Assembly (NCBI GenBank): GCA_032718475.1
Contig: JAUCBJ010007588.1
Location: 1 to 63,228, forward strand
Direction: 5' to 3'
DNA: 63,228 nt
From: Nemertoderma westbladi
Lineage: Eukaryota > Xenacoelomorpha > Nemertodermatida > Nemertodermatidae
The stretch's first letter is position 1. Every line of letters starts with the position of its first letter. The notes beneath the pieces are model-generated. The model made no database searches. It was not told the origin of the DNA and saw only the letters and a list, made by a program, of their open reading frames with translations. Shown here in pieces: positions 32,375-42,462 of the stretch. Both the position numbers and the translations under genes were made by a program.

Positions 32375-35300
32375 TCAAGCGCTGACGTTTTCTTGCTGCG
32401 CAAACCACTTAGTTCGAAGTTGTAGAGTGGGCAGGTAATGTTTCTCGAAATGGTCAGCGAAACGACGGGATAGCAACTGCATAAGTTGCCAGGTTCGACG
32501 GCAGTACTCGTCTCCGTCTGTGATCTCCGATCGTGGGAGCATGGCTACGGGTTTCTTCAGTAGAAAGTGCGCGGGTGTTAGCGCTTCCAGGGAATCAGGA
32601 TTTGAAGAGACTGGCATAAGCGGTCTTTCGTTGAGATAGGCGGCGATTTCCTCCATTAACGTCCGCAATAGTTCGTCGGTGAGATAAGCGCGACAAGGCA
32701 CAATAAAGTGGAACGCAGTCTTCACGCTCCTAATCAATCTCTCCCAACTTCCTCCCCACCAAGGGGCGTCGGCGGCGTTGAAGGTCCAGCTAGACGCTGT
32801 TATCCTTAGCTGATCGTCCACCTGTCTTTTGTTCCAGTCCTTTACGTAGGCTTGAATTTCGTTGTTGGCGCCAATGAAGTTCGTTCCCTTATCCGATCTC
32901 ATCGTGTTACTGGTTCCGAAGCGAGCGATCTGTCGTCGTAAACTCAACACGAAGCTGTTGGTGGATAGATCGTTTACCATATCGAGATGGATAGCTCTAC
33001 AAGTCATACAAACGAAGATGACACACCATCTCTTGACTATAGTCCGGGCACGATATACTTCAATAGGGCCAAATAAATCCACACCGGTATTAGTAAAGGG
33101 TGGTTCGTAGAAGCTTACTCTTTCCCTAGGTAATTCTGCCTCTCGCTGTGTCAAAGGCCTACTGAATGCTTTCCTACAGGGTATACAGTTCCTAAGAACT
33201 TGGTTCAGAGCCCTACGGGGTTTATAAAAATAGTAGCGAGTTCGAATTTCGCTCAGAACTCGTTCTCTACCAGCATGGTACAGTTTGCTATGAACATCTA
33301 CAATTATCTTGATTTGTATGTCAAGATTTCTAATGAGGATGGGAAACTTAGTGTCAAAGGATAATGGGGCGTTGGTCAGCCTACCTCCAACACGTATTAA
33401 CCCATCTATCATGGTACTAGAGAAGCGATCCCTTAAGCGCATCTGTGGATTTCTTAACAACAGGAAATACTTATCGGAATCCTCATAGCATTGTAGGAGT
33501 CTCAGCATCTGTTTGTTGGTTTCATCATGCTCCTGGTAACTGATCTTCTCATTTAGAAACCTGTTGGATATCTTGTATTTAGGAAGATCTTTAACAACAT
33601 GGACTCGTGCAGATGTTGATGGAGCATCATCACTATTGGTCTTTGTCCCGGAGTAACGATAATGAAAACATCGTTTCAGATAGGTGACAGCTTTACAGAG
33701 CCGATTCCAGGAACTGTAGTGACGTATCGCTCTCTGCAAGAGAGGTGAGAGTCCTTGCGAAATATCTGGTATTCCAGATTTCCAATCCTTGTCACGGATT
33801 TCCAAGACTTCTTTAGTCGTGGCGGTGGGTTTCTGATCCAAAGCATCCTCTCCGGAAGTAAATAATACAGATAGATCAACCGCAGGTTTAAACAACTTCG
33901 ATTTACTCGCTCGAGTTTTGGGTTTAACTTTCTCCGCTCCCTTGGCCTGTCTGATCTCTGCTGTTGTGAGATGGGGAGGCCATTCTTCTTCTTCTCTGTA
34001 GAGAAAGTCGGGTCCTCCTAACCATTCGGGAGTATTTACCAATTCCTTTGGAGTCGCTCCTCGGGACGCGATGTCTGCTGGATTAATCGTTCCGGGGCAA
34101 TGTCTCCATTGGTCCATCGTCGTGCGACTAAGTATGATGGCTACCCTGTTGGTAACGAAGACGCTGAACTGACAGACTTCATTGGTTATATACTCTAACA
34201 CGAGTAAAGCGTCGGTCCAATAGACAGTTTTCTCTAATGGATAGTCAATCTGTTCGGTTACATTCCGGCCGATGGCTGTAGCGTATAGAGCCGCTTTTAA
34301 CTCCGCTCGAGGAACTTTCAACTTGTTGTTGATTAATGCTTTAGAAGTAACCAAGGCGACTTTGATTCCATCCGGAGTTTCCACCCTTAGATAGGCTACT
34401 ATACCTATTCCCATATCGCTGGCGTCTCCAAACACATGGAGTTGATAGGAATACGTAGGGAGAACATGACAAAAATATGAACGGGAAATTATAAAATCCT
34501 CGATAGCTGGCAGAGAATCTTCCCATTTCATCCACTTCTTCAATAATTCTCCCTTAAGTGGATCGTCCCATGAGTGGTTTTCAAGCCACATTTGTTGTAC
34601 CAAACTAAGAGCAATCAATATAACTGGGCTAATAAATCCCAATGGATCGAAATAAGTGCTCAGTATACTTAAGCAAATCCGTTTGGTTCGAACTGGATTA
34701 TCTCGCTGTTTTAGCTGGAAAAACAGGATATCTCGCTCTGTGTCCCATTTCAAGCCGAGTGTCTTGGTTTCTGGCAGATCATCTTTGATCAAATCGAGAT
34801 CTTTCGCTCCTCGATCTTCCGCAGGGATCGACTCCAGAAACTCACGGGAGTTGCTGGTGAATTTGGTTAATCGAAACCCACCTCTTTTTAAGCACTCTAC
34901 CGTTCCTTTAGCGACCTCAATGGCTTCATCAACTGATGGGAGGGACTTCAGATTGTCGTCCATGTATATGTCTCTCTTGATGTTGTCGATCACTTCCTTA
35001 GAGAATGCCTCTCGGTTGTCCTCTGCAGTGGTACGCACTACCGAACAGGCGTTGGAAGGGCTTGAGATTATCCCAAAGGCCTGGATAGTCATCCAGTACT
35101 CCACCGGTTTCTGGTTGAGGTCTCCTTCGGGCCACCACAGAAATCGTAGACTATCTCGATCCCTATCTAACACCTTGACTTGTAAGAACATGCCTTCTAT
35201 ATCGGAGGCGAAAGCAATCGAATATTGTCTCAATCTTAAAAGAATTCCCAACAAAGATTGAAGCAAGTTGGGTCCGGGTAATAATTCAGAGTTAAGGGAT

Positions 35301-35785
35301 TGACCCATGTAAAGAGCGGAGCCATCAAACACTACTCTCACTTCATGTGGCTTACCGGGTTTAGGAACGTAATGGTGGGTTAAGTAATACGTTCTTTCAG
35401 TCACAGGTGTTTCTTCCGGTACTCTCTCCGCGTATCCCTTACTAATAAATTTTTCCAGCTGTGTTTGATACATTGCTTTAGCTGAAGAATTAGCCGTAAG
35501 GCGTCGATGGAGTTGCGCGATTCTTTTTTCCGCCAAGGGTCTGTTATTGATGAACTTCGGTTCTCTCTTGCGGAAAGGTAGACCGACTTCATACCTACCT
35601 TGATCTTTGAGGAAACGTGTAGTTGTCTCTTGGATCTGCTTGGCCCTTTCTTCTTCCACCGATAAGGCTTTATCGTAGGAATTGGGCTCTACCGCCTCTT
35701 GCGTAAAGAATCGTACAGCATGTTCATCTCGAGTCTTGGCATTGCAACGCTCAATGACGTCATTTAACTCGTCGTTATAAGCTTC
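32375..35785 (-). CDS. Pol: reverse transcriptase, RNase H-like, integrase (element B)
   Basis: The frame is open from just after TGA 35786-35788 to TGA 32375-32377, with first ATG at 35659. Counting from that ATG: RT with VRVVFDGSA and the catalytic YMDD at about residues 230-233; Peptidase A17/RNase H-like region with FGDASDMGIGIVAYL and PRAELKAALYA; integrase zinc domain (HSKLYHAG...CIPC, about 790-830); integrase core with D in GVDLFGP (about 858), D in RSDKGTNF (about 922) and E in WWGGSWE (about 970). This copies element RNA to DNA and inserts it. It is probably translated as part of a Gag-Pol polyprotein; the in-frame TGA at 35786 sits exactly between protease and RT. Confidence 0.9.
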   Translation of the reverse strand, partial: EAYNDELNDVIERCNAKTRDEHAVRFFTQEAVEPNSYDKALSVEEERAKQIQETTTRFLKDQGRYEVGLPFRKREPKFINNRPLAEKRIAQLHRRLTANSSAKAMYQTQLEKFISKGYAERVPEETPVTERTYYLTHHYVPKPGKPHEVRVVFDGSALYMGQSLNSELLPGPNLLQSLLGILLRLRQYSIAFASDIEGMFLQVKVLDRDRDSLRFLWWPEGDLNQKPVEYWMTIQAFGIISSPSNACSVVRTTAEDNREAFSKEVIDNIKRDIYMDDNLKSLPSVDEAIEVAKGTVECLKRGGFRLTKFTSNSREFLESIPAEDRGAKDLDLIKDDLPETKTLGLKWDTERDILFFQLKQRDNPVRTKRICLSILSTYFDPLGFISPVILIALSLVQQMWLENHSWDDPLKGELLKKWMKWEDSLPAIEDFIISRSYFCHVLPTYSYQLHVFGDASDMGIGIVAYLRVETPDGIKVALVTSKALINNKLKVPRAELKAALYATAIGRNVTEQIDYPLEKTVYWTDALLVLEYITNEVCQFSVFVTNRVAIILSRTTMDQWRHCPGTINPADIASRGATPKELVNTPEWLGGPDFLYREEEEWPPHLTTAEIRQAKGAEKVKPKTRASKSKLFKPAVDLSVLFTSGEDALDQKPTATTKEVLEIRDKDWKSGIPDISQGLSPLLQRAIRHYSSWNRLCKAVTYLKRCFHYRYSGTKTNSDDAPSTSARVHVVKDLPKYKISNRFLNEKISYQEHDETNKQMLRLLQCYEDSDKYFLLLRNPQMRLRDRFSSTMIDGLIRVGGRLTNAPLSFDTKFPILIRNLDIQIKIIVDVHSKLYHAGRERVLSEIRTRYYFYKPRRALNQVLRNCIPCRKAFSRPLTQREAELPRERVSFYEPPFTNTGVDLFGPIEVYRARTIVKRWCVIFVCMTCRAIHLDMVNDLSTNSFVLSLRRQIARFGTSNTMRSDKGTNFIGANNEIQAYVKDWNKRQVDDQLRITASSWTFNAADAPWWGGSWERLIRSVKTAFHFIVPCRAYLTDELLRTLMEEIAAYLNERPLMPVSSNPDSLEALTPAHFLLKKPVAMLPRSEITDGDEYCRRTWQLMQLLSRRFADHFEKHYLPTLQLRTKWFAQQENVSA

Positions 35786-38700
35786 TCATTCAGATGGATA
35801 GAGAAGTTGACATAAGTTAACTTGGTTTTGCCAAGCCTCGTTTTCCTTAAGGAGATCGATGGTATTCTCCTCATCAAAAAGCTGGTGAACGTCGTCGTTA
35901 TCTGAGGAGTATGGAATTCCCTCAGTTGAATCATCTCCCTCACTAGCATCATCTTCCCATTCACTCACCTGGCAGACTCTCTCTTGCGGTAGTCTTTCTC
36001 TGAGTGTTCTACGGGAAGGGCCAGTAAAGTACCAACCTACTCTAGTTCTTACCGCATAGGTCTGTAGGGGCTGCGGTTGAACAGGCCGTTTCTCTAATGT
36101 CTCCAGCGCCTCATGCGCGTTTTGGCCGATGAGTATTTGCACTCCAGGATAATCAGTCTGGAATCGAGGTATGTTAAGATGTTGGATGCTCTCATCCTCG
36201 TCCCAATTATAAAGGTCTGCTTGAGTAGTAGCGAAGTTCTTTATAGCCACCATTTTCACTGACCTTATGCTATGTTCTCCTAGTTCGTCCTGGGGGGTGG
36301 ACAACGCTCCTACATAATAATCCGCTGTGATTGTAGATTTCCAAACTTGCATAATGCCGGACATGTTGAGCTTAGTTTGGAACTTGAGTTGTCCAGCAAA
36401 TATATCTTCGGCTAGCTCTTTGTCGATGAATGTTCCTGTGCTGCCGGAGTCCAGGAGGGCGTTCACTACATAACTCCTCTTAGGTCCGTGAACCCTTACT
36501 TGTACCACAGGAAACTCTCGGATCCCTACATTGGAAGATGGCTCTTTCCAAGATGGTTGTCGTTCAGAAGTAGTTAGAGTGAAGTCGTTGTCTGTATCTT
36601 TTTCATAGGTGAGTGCTCGATACACTGCGGTATTTATCATGTAACAGGATTCGTTTTCGTCGGAGAACTCGTCTGTATAGAATCCTTCCATCTCAGATTG
36701 ATCAGTGTCGTTCACATCACTGAATTGGACATGTAGCTCGGAATCACTTACCTGATTCGGACTATTTCGCTCGAATTCAGTGTGCAATAAGATATGATGT
36801 TTCGCACCACACTTTGCACACCTTATGTCAGAGAAACAGGTACGCCGTTGGTGTCCTTGTCTGAGGCAATTATAACATAACCGCTTATCCCACATGACTT
36901 CGCGTCTCTCCGTTAATGACTTCTTCAGGAATTCATCACACATATTTAAACGGTGGGTCCCGTCACACAGCGCACATTTCGGTTTGATGTTACTTACCTT
37001 ATTTTGAGTCACATTGTGTACACTTGCCTTTTCTTCGGGCTTTCTCACCGGAATTCTCTTGGGAGACGTGGGAGGAGTTTTTCTTACCTGATCTCTCCTG
37101 TCATTTGTTCGAGACTTGAATTTACTTACCTGATCTTTAGGCATTTTATTCACGTAATAAGATCTCTCAGTGTCTTTCCCGCTATCTTCTCCTTGAGAAG
37201 TCTGGCTTTCGCCGTCGTCTGTATAACACACTGGTGTTACCTTTCTCCTAGAGAGGGGTTTTTTACTTACCTTGTTTTCCGGTGTCTTCTCTCTGGACAG
37301 TTTCAGGAGCTGTAATTTCACTTCTCCATCTAGGAATAACATGAGATCAGCCATGGTAGGGTCTCGTCGTTGTTGTTCCATCATATATAACACTTTCTTA
37401 TCCCAGCGTGTACCTACTCCACCTTTCGGTAAAGTAGAAGCCACTGCTCTAATAACCATAGTGTTCTGATACTCATGAGACTTACCTAGCCAATCTAATT
37501 GTCTGCAGATCTCCTGGATCTCATCGGAAAACTCGATAATCCCGCTGCTAATAAACTTTCGGGGCGCTACTAACTTTGCATACAAATACCCAGCGATGTT
37601 ATTCCTATTACCATACCTGATGTTTAGTGTATCCCAAACTTGTCTTAATCCGTCTGGATGTCCAATAAACTTTAACGCCATTAACTTGGGAGATCCTTCC
37701 AAACACTCGATGAGGTATCTAAGTTTTTCTCCATTAGATAGTACAGAGTTCTGTATGTTATCTTTGTAATATTCATTAAAAGGTAACCATTTCATCTCAT
37801 CTCCATTGAACTTGACGATCTCTCCCACCTTTACTGCTTGCCGGGCTTCGGTTCTAGCCATTTGACGCGTAAAACTTTCTTGGGCCATCGTGTTATTTAA
37901 TATCGAGTTATCGGTATATAAATTTCTCGGATTATGATCAGTTCTATATGGAATATCATTATCAACAGGTCTATAATTACCCTTAATAGGGTTCACTATA
38001 GGAGTTTCTACTTCGCTAGCAGTATAGATGCGTGTAGGCTCCACACCTTGCGCATGCGATACTTCAGACCTAACAGGTTGACACATTGTTACAGAGGGTG
38101 GTGGTATACCCCTTTGAGTATTTACTAATTTATCGCGTTCTAGCGCGATACTTTGCTGCACTTCTTGCAACTCGAGCCTACTTTCCCTTACTGTGCCCTT
38201 GAATTGCTGGACAGTCTCCTGCATCTGCCCGAGCAGGAGATCCATCCCCCGCCGTCTCTCATCCACCCATTCGACCGCCGAAGCGGGAGTCGCCAACGTT
38301 GTAGCGGGCGGACGAGGGACGACGGGCGACAAATTATGAATATTTCGCTCGGGGTCCAGAACCTGAACTGTCTCTTGGGCAGTTCTACGGGGCACAGGTA
38401 GCTTAGTGCTATGCAGAGGGAATTTAGAGGTAGTCTCAGGGAGCACAGGTGTGTCTATCACCGAAGGGGTGATTTCCAGAACAGGCCTAATTACTTCAGG
38501 CTCATCTACTATAGTAGGGAGTCTTTCTATTTTAATTATTTGGTCTGTGGGCTCTGTACTACCTAAGTTGGTGTTATTTAGTTGCCTTCTAACAGCTGGA
38601 GGCAAATCAGGCAATTTCTGTCGGTGGAATGTTCTTTTACGTCTGCTTAGACGAGATCTATTTCCATTGCCTTCAGTATCGGTGGTATCGCCTTCCTCAG

Positions 38701-40216
38701 ATGATGTATATCCCTGTCTTTTGGGAGTAGATCGATTCATCATCTGCATATTACTAGCTGTTAACTGTTTATTTATGCAGTCTTGATTCTCCTGAATGTT
38801 TTCCAATTCTAATTGGATGGTTTCTTCAGCCGCTCTCCGTTCTGCTTCTGCCACTGCCTCTGTCGCTTTTCTTTCCGCTTCGGCCGCTGCCATTGCCGCC
38901 TTTCTTTCTGCTTCTGCCGCTGCCTTTTCCGCTGCCGCTTTTCTTTCAGCTTCGGCCGCTTTTGCCTCTGCCGCTGCCTCTGCCGCTGCCTCTGCCGCTG
39001 CCGCTTTTCTTTCTGCTTCTGCAGCTACCACTGCTGCTTTCTTTCTGTCTTCTATGCGTTTTTTCTTTACTTGCTCTTCTTGGACTCGTGTCAGGCGGAG
39101 TTGTTCATCAAATTTGGCCTGATTCGCAGCCCTCATTTCCACATCGATGGCATCCAACACAAGCTTGGTTCCTTCACTATTAGGGCTAAGTCCCTCTAAC
39201 CTTCTCCTCAACTCGTCATCACCTAAAAAACGTTGATAGTCTGACAGATAGATGTCAATGGCATCCCTCTTATGCGGTTTCTCTGCCGTCGCTTCACTTT
39301 CCACTTGGGAAAAAGTAGCGTCTGTTGATTCTCCATGGGTTGAGCGCTCCTCCAGCTGAGTTTTCCACTGAGCTGTTCCTTGAACCTGGCGACTCACCCG
39401 TTGAAACCACGTTTTTACGGCAACTTGCAACGACGTGTCTTGTCTTCGTTTAGAAGCCTCCTCAAAGGCCGATAATATTAACCTGATTCGTAGAATTCTT
39501 TCTCTTACTTGATAAAGCAGCTGTCCCTGCTCTTGAGGTCCCTGAGGTTGTTGTAACAGTTGTTTTTCTACTCGCTCCATAGAGCTGAAGAATCCCTGTG
39601 CGTATCCGGCTGCGGACCTCTTCCACACAGCGGGATCTATGGTTTCTTTGGCTATTCCCATCCGGTGTATGTCTTCCCAGGCAGCTTCTGATAAATCAAA
39701 CGGGAGTCCGGGTCCGGGGAAGTTCCATTGCGACTCGACCATGGACTTCAGTTCTTCTCTTGTGTATCCAGCATAACTATCTCTAGTTGAACGCTGGCTT
39801 CTCGCCCAATCGATCTGGTGTTCTTCCACAGCGATCAATAACCTGGTGAGTACGGCTGCAGGAAGGATGAGAAGGGGATCCGAATAAACCGCATCCGTCA
39901 TCTTTGCTCCGCGCTCGGGTGTCAGCTCTACAGTATCATCACTACTGGAACTGTTGGGCCGCTGAGAAATAAGTTCTTGTCTCGCGGGTTGTTGCTGTTC
40001 TGCTGCTTCTTGGTCCCGCTTGACCTGAGCTCGAGTGCCTATGATAGACCTACGATGTTGGACCAGCCTAGGTTTGGTTATTACTACAGGAGGGATGACC
40101 TTCCTCACAGTGGGAGGTGAACTGAACTTACGACTAGACGGTTCTACGCCTCTATCTGAGTCGCAGATAGTTACATCTAATAAACTGTCTGACAGGTTCT
40201 GCTTAGTATCAGACAT
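35786..40216 (-). CDS. Gag-protease polyprotein of element B
   Basis: 1,476 residues from ATG 40216 to TGA 35786-35788. In order: a Ser/Pro-rich N-terminus; an Ala/Glu/Arg-rich helical stretch at about 370-475 (repeats of AEAERKA), probably a coiled coil; the DUF1759-type Gag core at about 780-900 (VKFNGDEMKWLPFNEYYKD); three zinc motifs at about 1080-1140 (CALCDGTHRLNMC, CYNCLRQGHQRRTC, CAKCGAKHH); and an aspartic protease (DUF1758 type) with LLDSGSTGTFID at about 1257-1268. It forms the particle and processes the polyprotein. Longer than usual Gag mainly through the N-terminal extension and helical repeat. Same frame as pol. Confidence 0.9.
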   Translation of the reverse strand: MSDTKQNLSDSLLDVTICDSDRGVEPSSRKFSSPPTVRKVIPPVVITKPRLVQHRRSIIGTRAQVKRDQEAAEQQQPARQELISQRPNSSSSDDTVELTPERGAKMTDAVYSDPLLILPAAVLTRLLIAVEEHQIDWARSQRSTRDSYAGYTREELKSMVESQWNFPGPGLPFDLSEAAWEDIHRMGIAKETIDPAVWKRSAAGYAQGFFSSMERVEKQLLQQPQGPQEQGQLLYQVRERILRIRLILSAFEEASKRRQDTSLQVAVKTWFQRVSRQVQGTAQWKTQLEERSTHGESTDATFSQVESEATAEKPHKRDAIDIYLSDYQRFLGDDELRRRLEGLSPNSEGTKLVLDAIDVEMRAANQAKFDEQLRLTRVQEEQVKKKRIEDRKKAAVVAAEAERKAAAAEAAAEAAAEAKAAEAERKAAAEKAAAEAERKAAMAAAEAERKATEAVAEAERRAAEETIQLELENIQENQDCINKQLTASNMQMMNRSTPKRQGYTSSEEGDTTDTEGNGNRSRLSRRKRTFHRQKLPDLPPAVRRQLNNTNLGSTEPTDQIIKIERLPTIVDEPEVIRPVLEITPSVIDTPVLPETTSKFPLHSTKLPVPRRTAQETVQVLDPERNIHNLSPVVPRPPATTLATPASAVEWVDERRRGMDLLLGQMQETVQQFKGTVRESRLELQEVQQSIALERDKLVNTQRGIPPPSVTMCQPVRSEVSHAQGVEPTRIYTASEVETPIVNPIKGNYRPVDNDIPYRTDHNPRNLYTDNSILNNTMAQESFTRQMARTEARQAVKVGEIVKFNGDEMKWLPFNEYYKDNIQNSVLSNGEKLRYLIECLEGSPKLMALKFIGHPDGLRQVWDTLNIRYGNRNNIAGYLYAKLVAPRKFISSGIIEFSDEIQEICRQLDWLGKSHEYQNTMVIRAVASTLPKGGVGTRWDKKVLYMMEQQRRDPTMADLMLFLDGEVKLQLLKLSREKTPENKVSKKPLSRRKVTPVCYTDDGESQTSQGEDSGKDTERSYYVNKMPKDQVSKFKSRTNDRRDQVRKTPPTSPKRIPVRKPEEKASVHNVTQNKVSNIKPKCALCDGTHRLNMCDEFLKKSLTERREVMWDKRLCYNCLRQGHQRRTCFSDIRCAKCGAKHHILLHTEFERNSPNQVSDSELHVQFSDVNDTDQSEMEGFYTDEFSDENESCYMINTAVYRALTYEKDTDNDFTLTTSERQPSWKEPSSNVGIREFPVVQVRVHGPKRSYVVNALLDSGSTGTFIDKELAEDIFAGQLKFQTKLNMSGIMQVWKSTITADYYVGALSTPQDELGEHSIRSVKMVAIKNFATTQADLYNWDEDESIQHLNIPRFQTDYPGVQILIGQNAHEALETLEKRPVQPQPLQTYAVRTRVGWYFTGPSRRTLRERLPQERVCQVSEWEDDASEGDDSTEGIPYSSDNDDVHQLFDEENTIDLLKENEAWQNQVNLCQLLYPSE

Positions 40217-42462
40217 GTTTATGTATACAGTTGAATGTCTACTGCTGTATTACAGTCTGAGCAAGTCTAGTAACTCAGTATTAACTGCTAGCCTAGTAAT
40301 TAATTACCGATACTGCTACTCAGTGTAGCGTGATATATATGATATATTAGAATACCTGTATGCTTATAGTATATATAACTATAAGTATTATTACAGACTA
40401 GGTTTATCACAGAATACCGGTATAATTTTAGCACAAATATATATAAATATATAATAGGCCTATCGGGAATACCGGTATACAGCTTACAGTTTGTAGTATA
40501 TATAATTCTGGACTAGAATTAATTATAAGTACCGGTATAATTTCAGCCTAGATTTATAGAAATAAAGATAATAGGCCTATCGTAAATACCGGTATATCAA
40601 TTATTTTAAATAATTGAATTTCTGAATTTTAGGGTTACTTGGTTACTTTAACTTACTTTATTACCGTTATTTAAGCAGTAGTCCAACTGATATTGAGACC
40701 TAATTGTTGTATGGTAGGCCTACTTATTTATAAATCGTTAGATTTGATTTATAATATATATATACCCGTTTTAATGGGTTTAGTCAATGTTTGAAATAAA
40801 TGTTATTATTTCTGGGGTAATCACTATACAAAGCGGTACGCTTTCAGTGAAGTGTCACTTATAGGACACTAAAACAAATAATACTAATTTACCTAAGTTA
40901 CTTAATACTACAAATTACGTACAATTCGGGTGAGATTACAATCTCTAAATAAACACAAAAATTTACAAAACACAAAATACGAATTTTCAGGGTAATTTTA
41001 CAAGAAGTCTACAAACCAGCCTAACAAAGGGTTAGAATCTGGTTATTACAACGGACAGGGTACTGCGGTATTTGAAAATAATACATAGTAGTAAATACAC
41101 TGCGTTGTCCAGATAGGAAAATACCACCGCCTGACGACCTATAGCCGTATCGCTATAGGTTCTACGTTATGTATCACGGAGTGTTCCTACCTAGAAGTTA
41201 ATAGAGCTAATCGAACGTGCCTATCAACCACTTTACAACACAAATATAATGCCTACACTAATTACTTTCGGAAAGCACTGTACACTAAACCCTAAATTAG
41301 GTACGAGTACTTGTATAACATATAATCTGTAGTTAAATATACTTGAACAGCTAAAAGAACCACGGCATCTGCTGGAGTGACCGATGCACAAAATCACCAG
41401 TCTTTACCTACGCCAAGCAGCCCGTGTAGTACCGGGGTTAATTTAACTATAGCGGTATGTATAACAAACACAATAACTGTAGGAACAAACTTGGGGAATG
41501 AATGTTGCGGATAATCGCTAATCGATAAATAAATATTACGCTACGCGTACAAACTACTCAAACAAAATGCAGACCGAACACTGACAGACTACTATCAAGC
41601 CTAAACAAACTACGGTATATGCAGACTCCGAAATAATTAGGTAGTATGCGTTCTAACCCAGTAGTACGACTTATTCTTTAATTGGGGGTTTACCTTACAG
41701 CATTCGCTGCCCCTACTTCCTAACCGTTCTTTATCGGACAAGTGATCTACACACGCTGCAATCCGTTCAGACCTAACAACAGCCAGACAACTATCCAGCC
41801 TACAAATTATCTAAATAAATATTATACGCTACCCGTACAGACTTACACAAACAAAGTACAGACTAAACGATGGCAGACTACTCTCAAGCCCAAATAAACT
41901 ACAGGACATGCAGACTCCGAAATGATTAGGTAGTATGCGTTCTAACCCAGTAGTACGACTTATTCTTTAGTTGGGGGTTTACCTTACAGCATTCACTGCC
42001 CCTACTTCCTAACCGTTCTTTATCGGACAGGCTCTACACACACTGTAATCCGTTCAGACCTAACAGCAATCAGACAACAGTCCAACCTACAAATTATCTG
42101 TACAATCTGATCAGGCTTACATGCCTTCTGTTCAATACTGGCCTACAAATAAATAAAACTGACAGAAATAGGCCTAAGTAAAATCCCAATAAAAACCAGG
42201 CGTCCCCGATTAATTATTAAGACCTACCGGCTTATAAAGATCAAATCGAATAATACTGCTGTACTTATACGGGAAGTACCGGTTAGGACAGTTGGGCCTA
42301 CGGACCTACAGAAGTACCGGTTCTGGCAGTTGGACCTACGGACCTACGGAAGTACCGGTCCTGACAGTTGGGCCTACTGACCTACTGAAGTACTGTTCAG
42401 GTTTACCGGTTGACCGGTACTTTCAACTTTATTGCTTACTGCAATAAAGCTATATCCGTTAT
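40217..42462 (-). promoter_or_regulatory. 5' leader of element B
   Basis: 2.2 kb non-coding leader. A roughly 290-bp period duplication is seen at 41633-41770 and 41923-42060 (GGTAGTATGCGTTCTAACCC in each). Three 38-bp units at 42273-42386 and a near-palindrome ACCGGTTGACCGGT follow. A perfect 9-bp stem hairpin (CTTTATTGC, loop TTACT, GCAATAAAG) lies at 42427-42449, 13 bases from the LTR edge. No TGG-starting tRNA primer site is present in those 13 bases. Confidence 0.6.

Noticed and set aside
34656-35261. 201-residue plus-strand frame opposite the RT domain
   Set aside because: Antisense shadow of pol; the minus strand carries the catalytic YMDD.
38796-39199. Plus-strand Ser/Ala- and Leu/Cys-rich frames
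   Set aside because: Shadows of the Ala/Glu/Arg-rich helical region of Gag on the minus strand.
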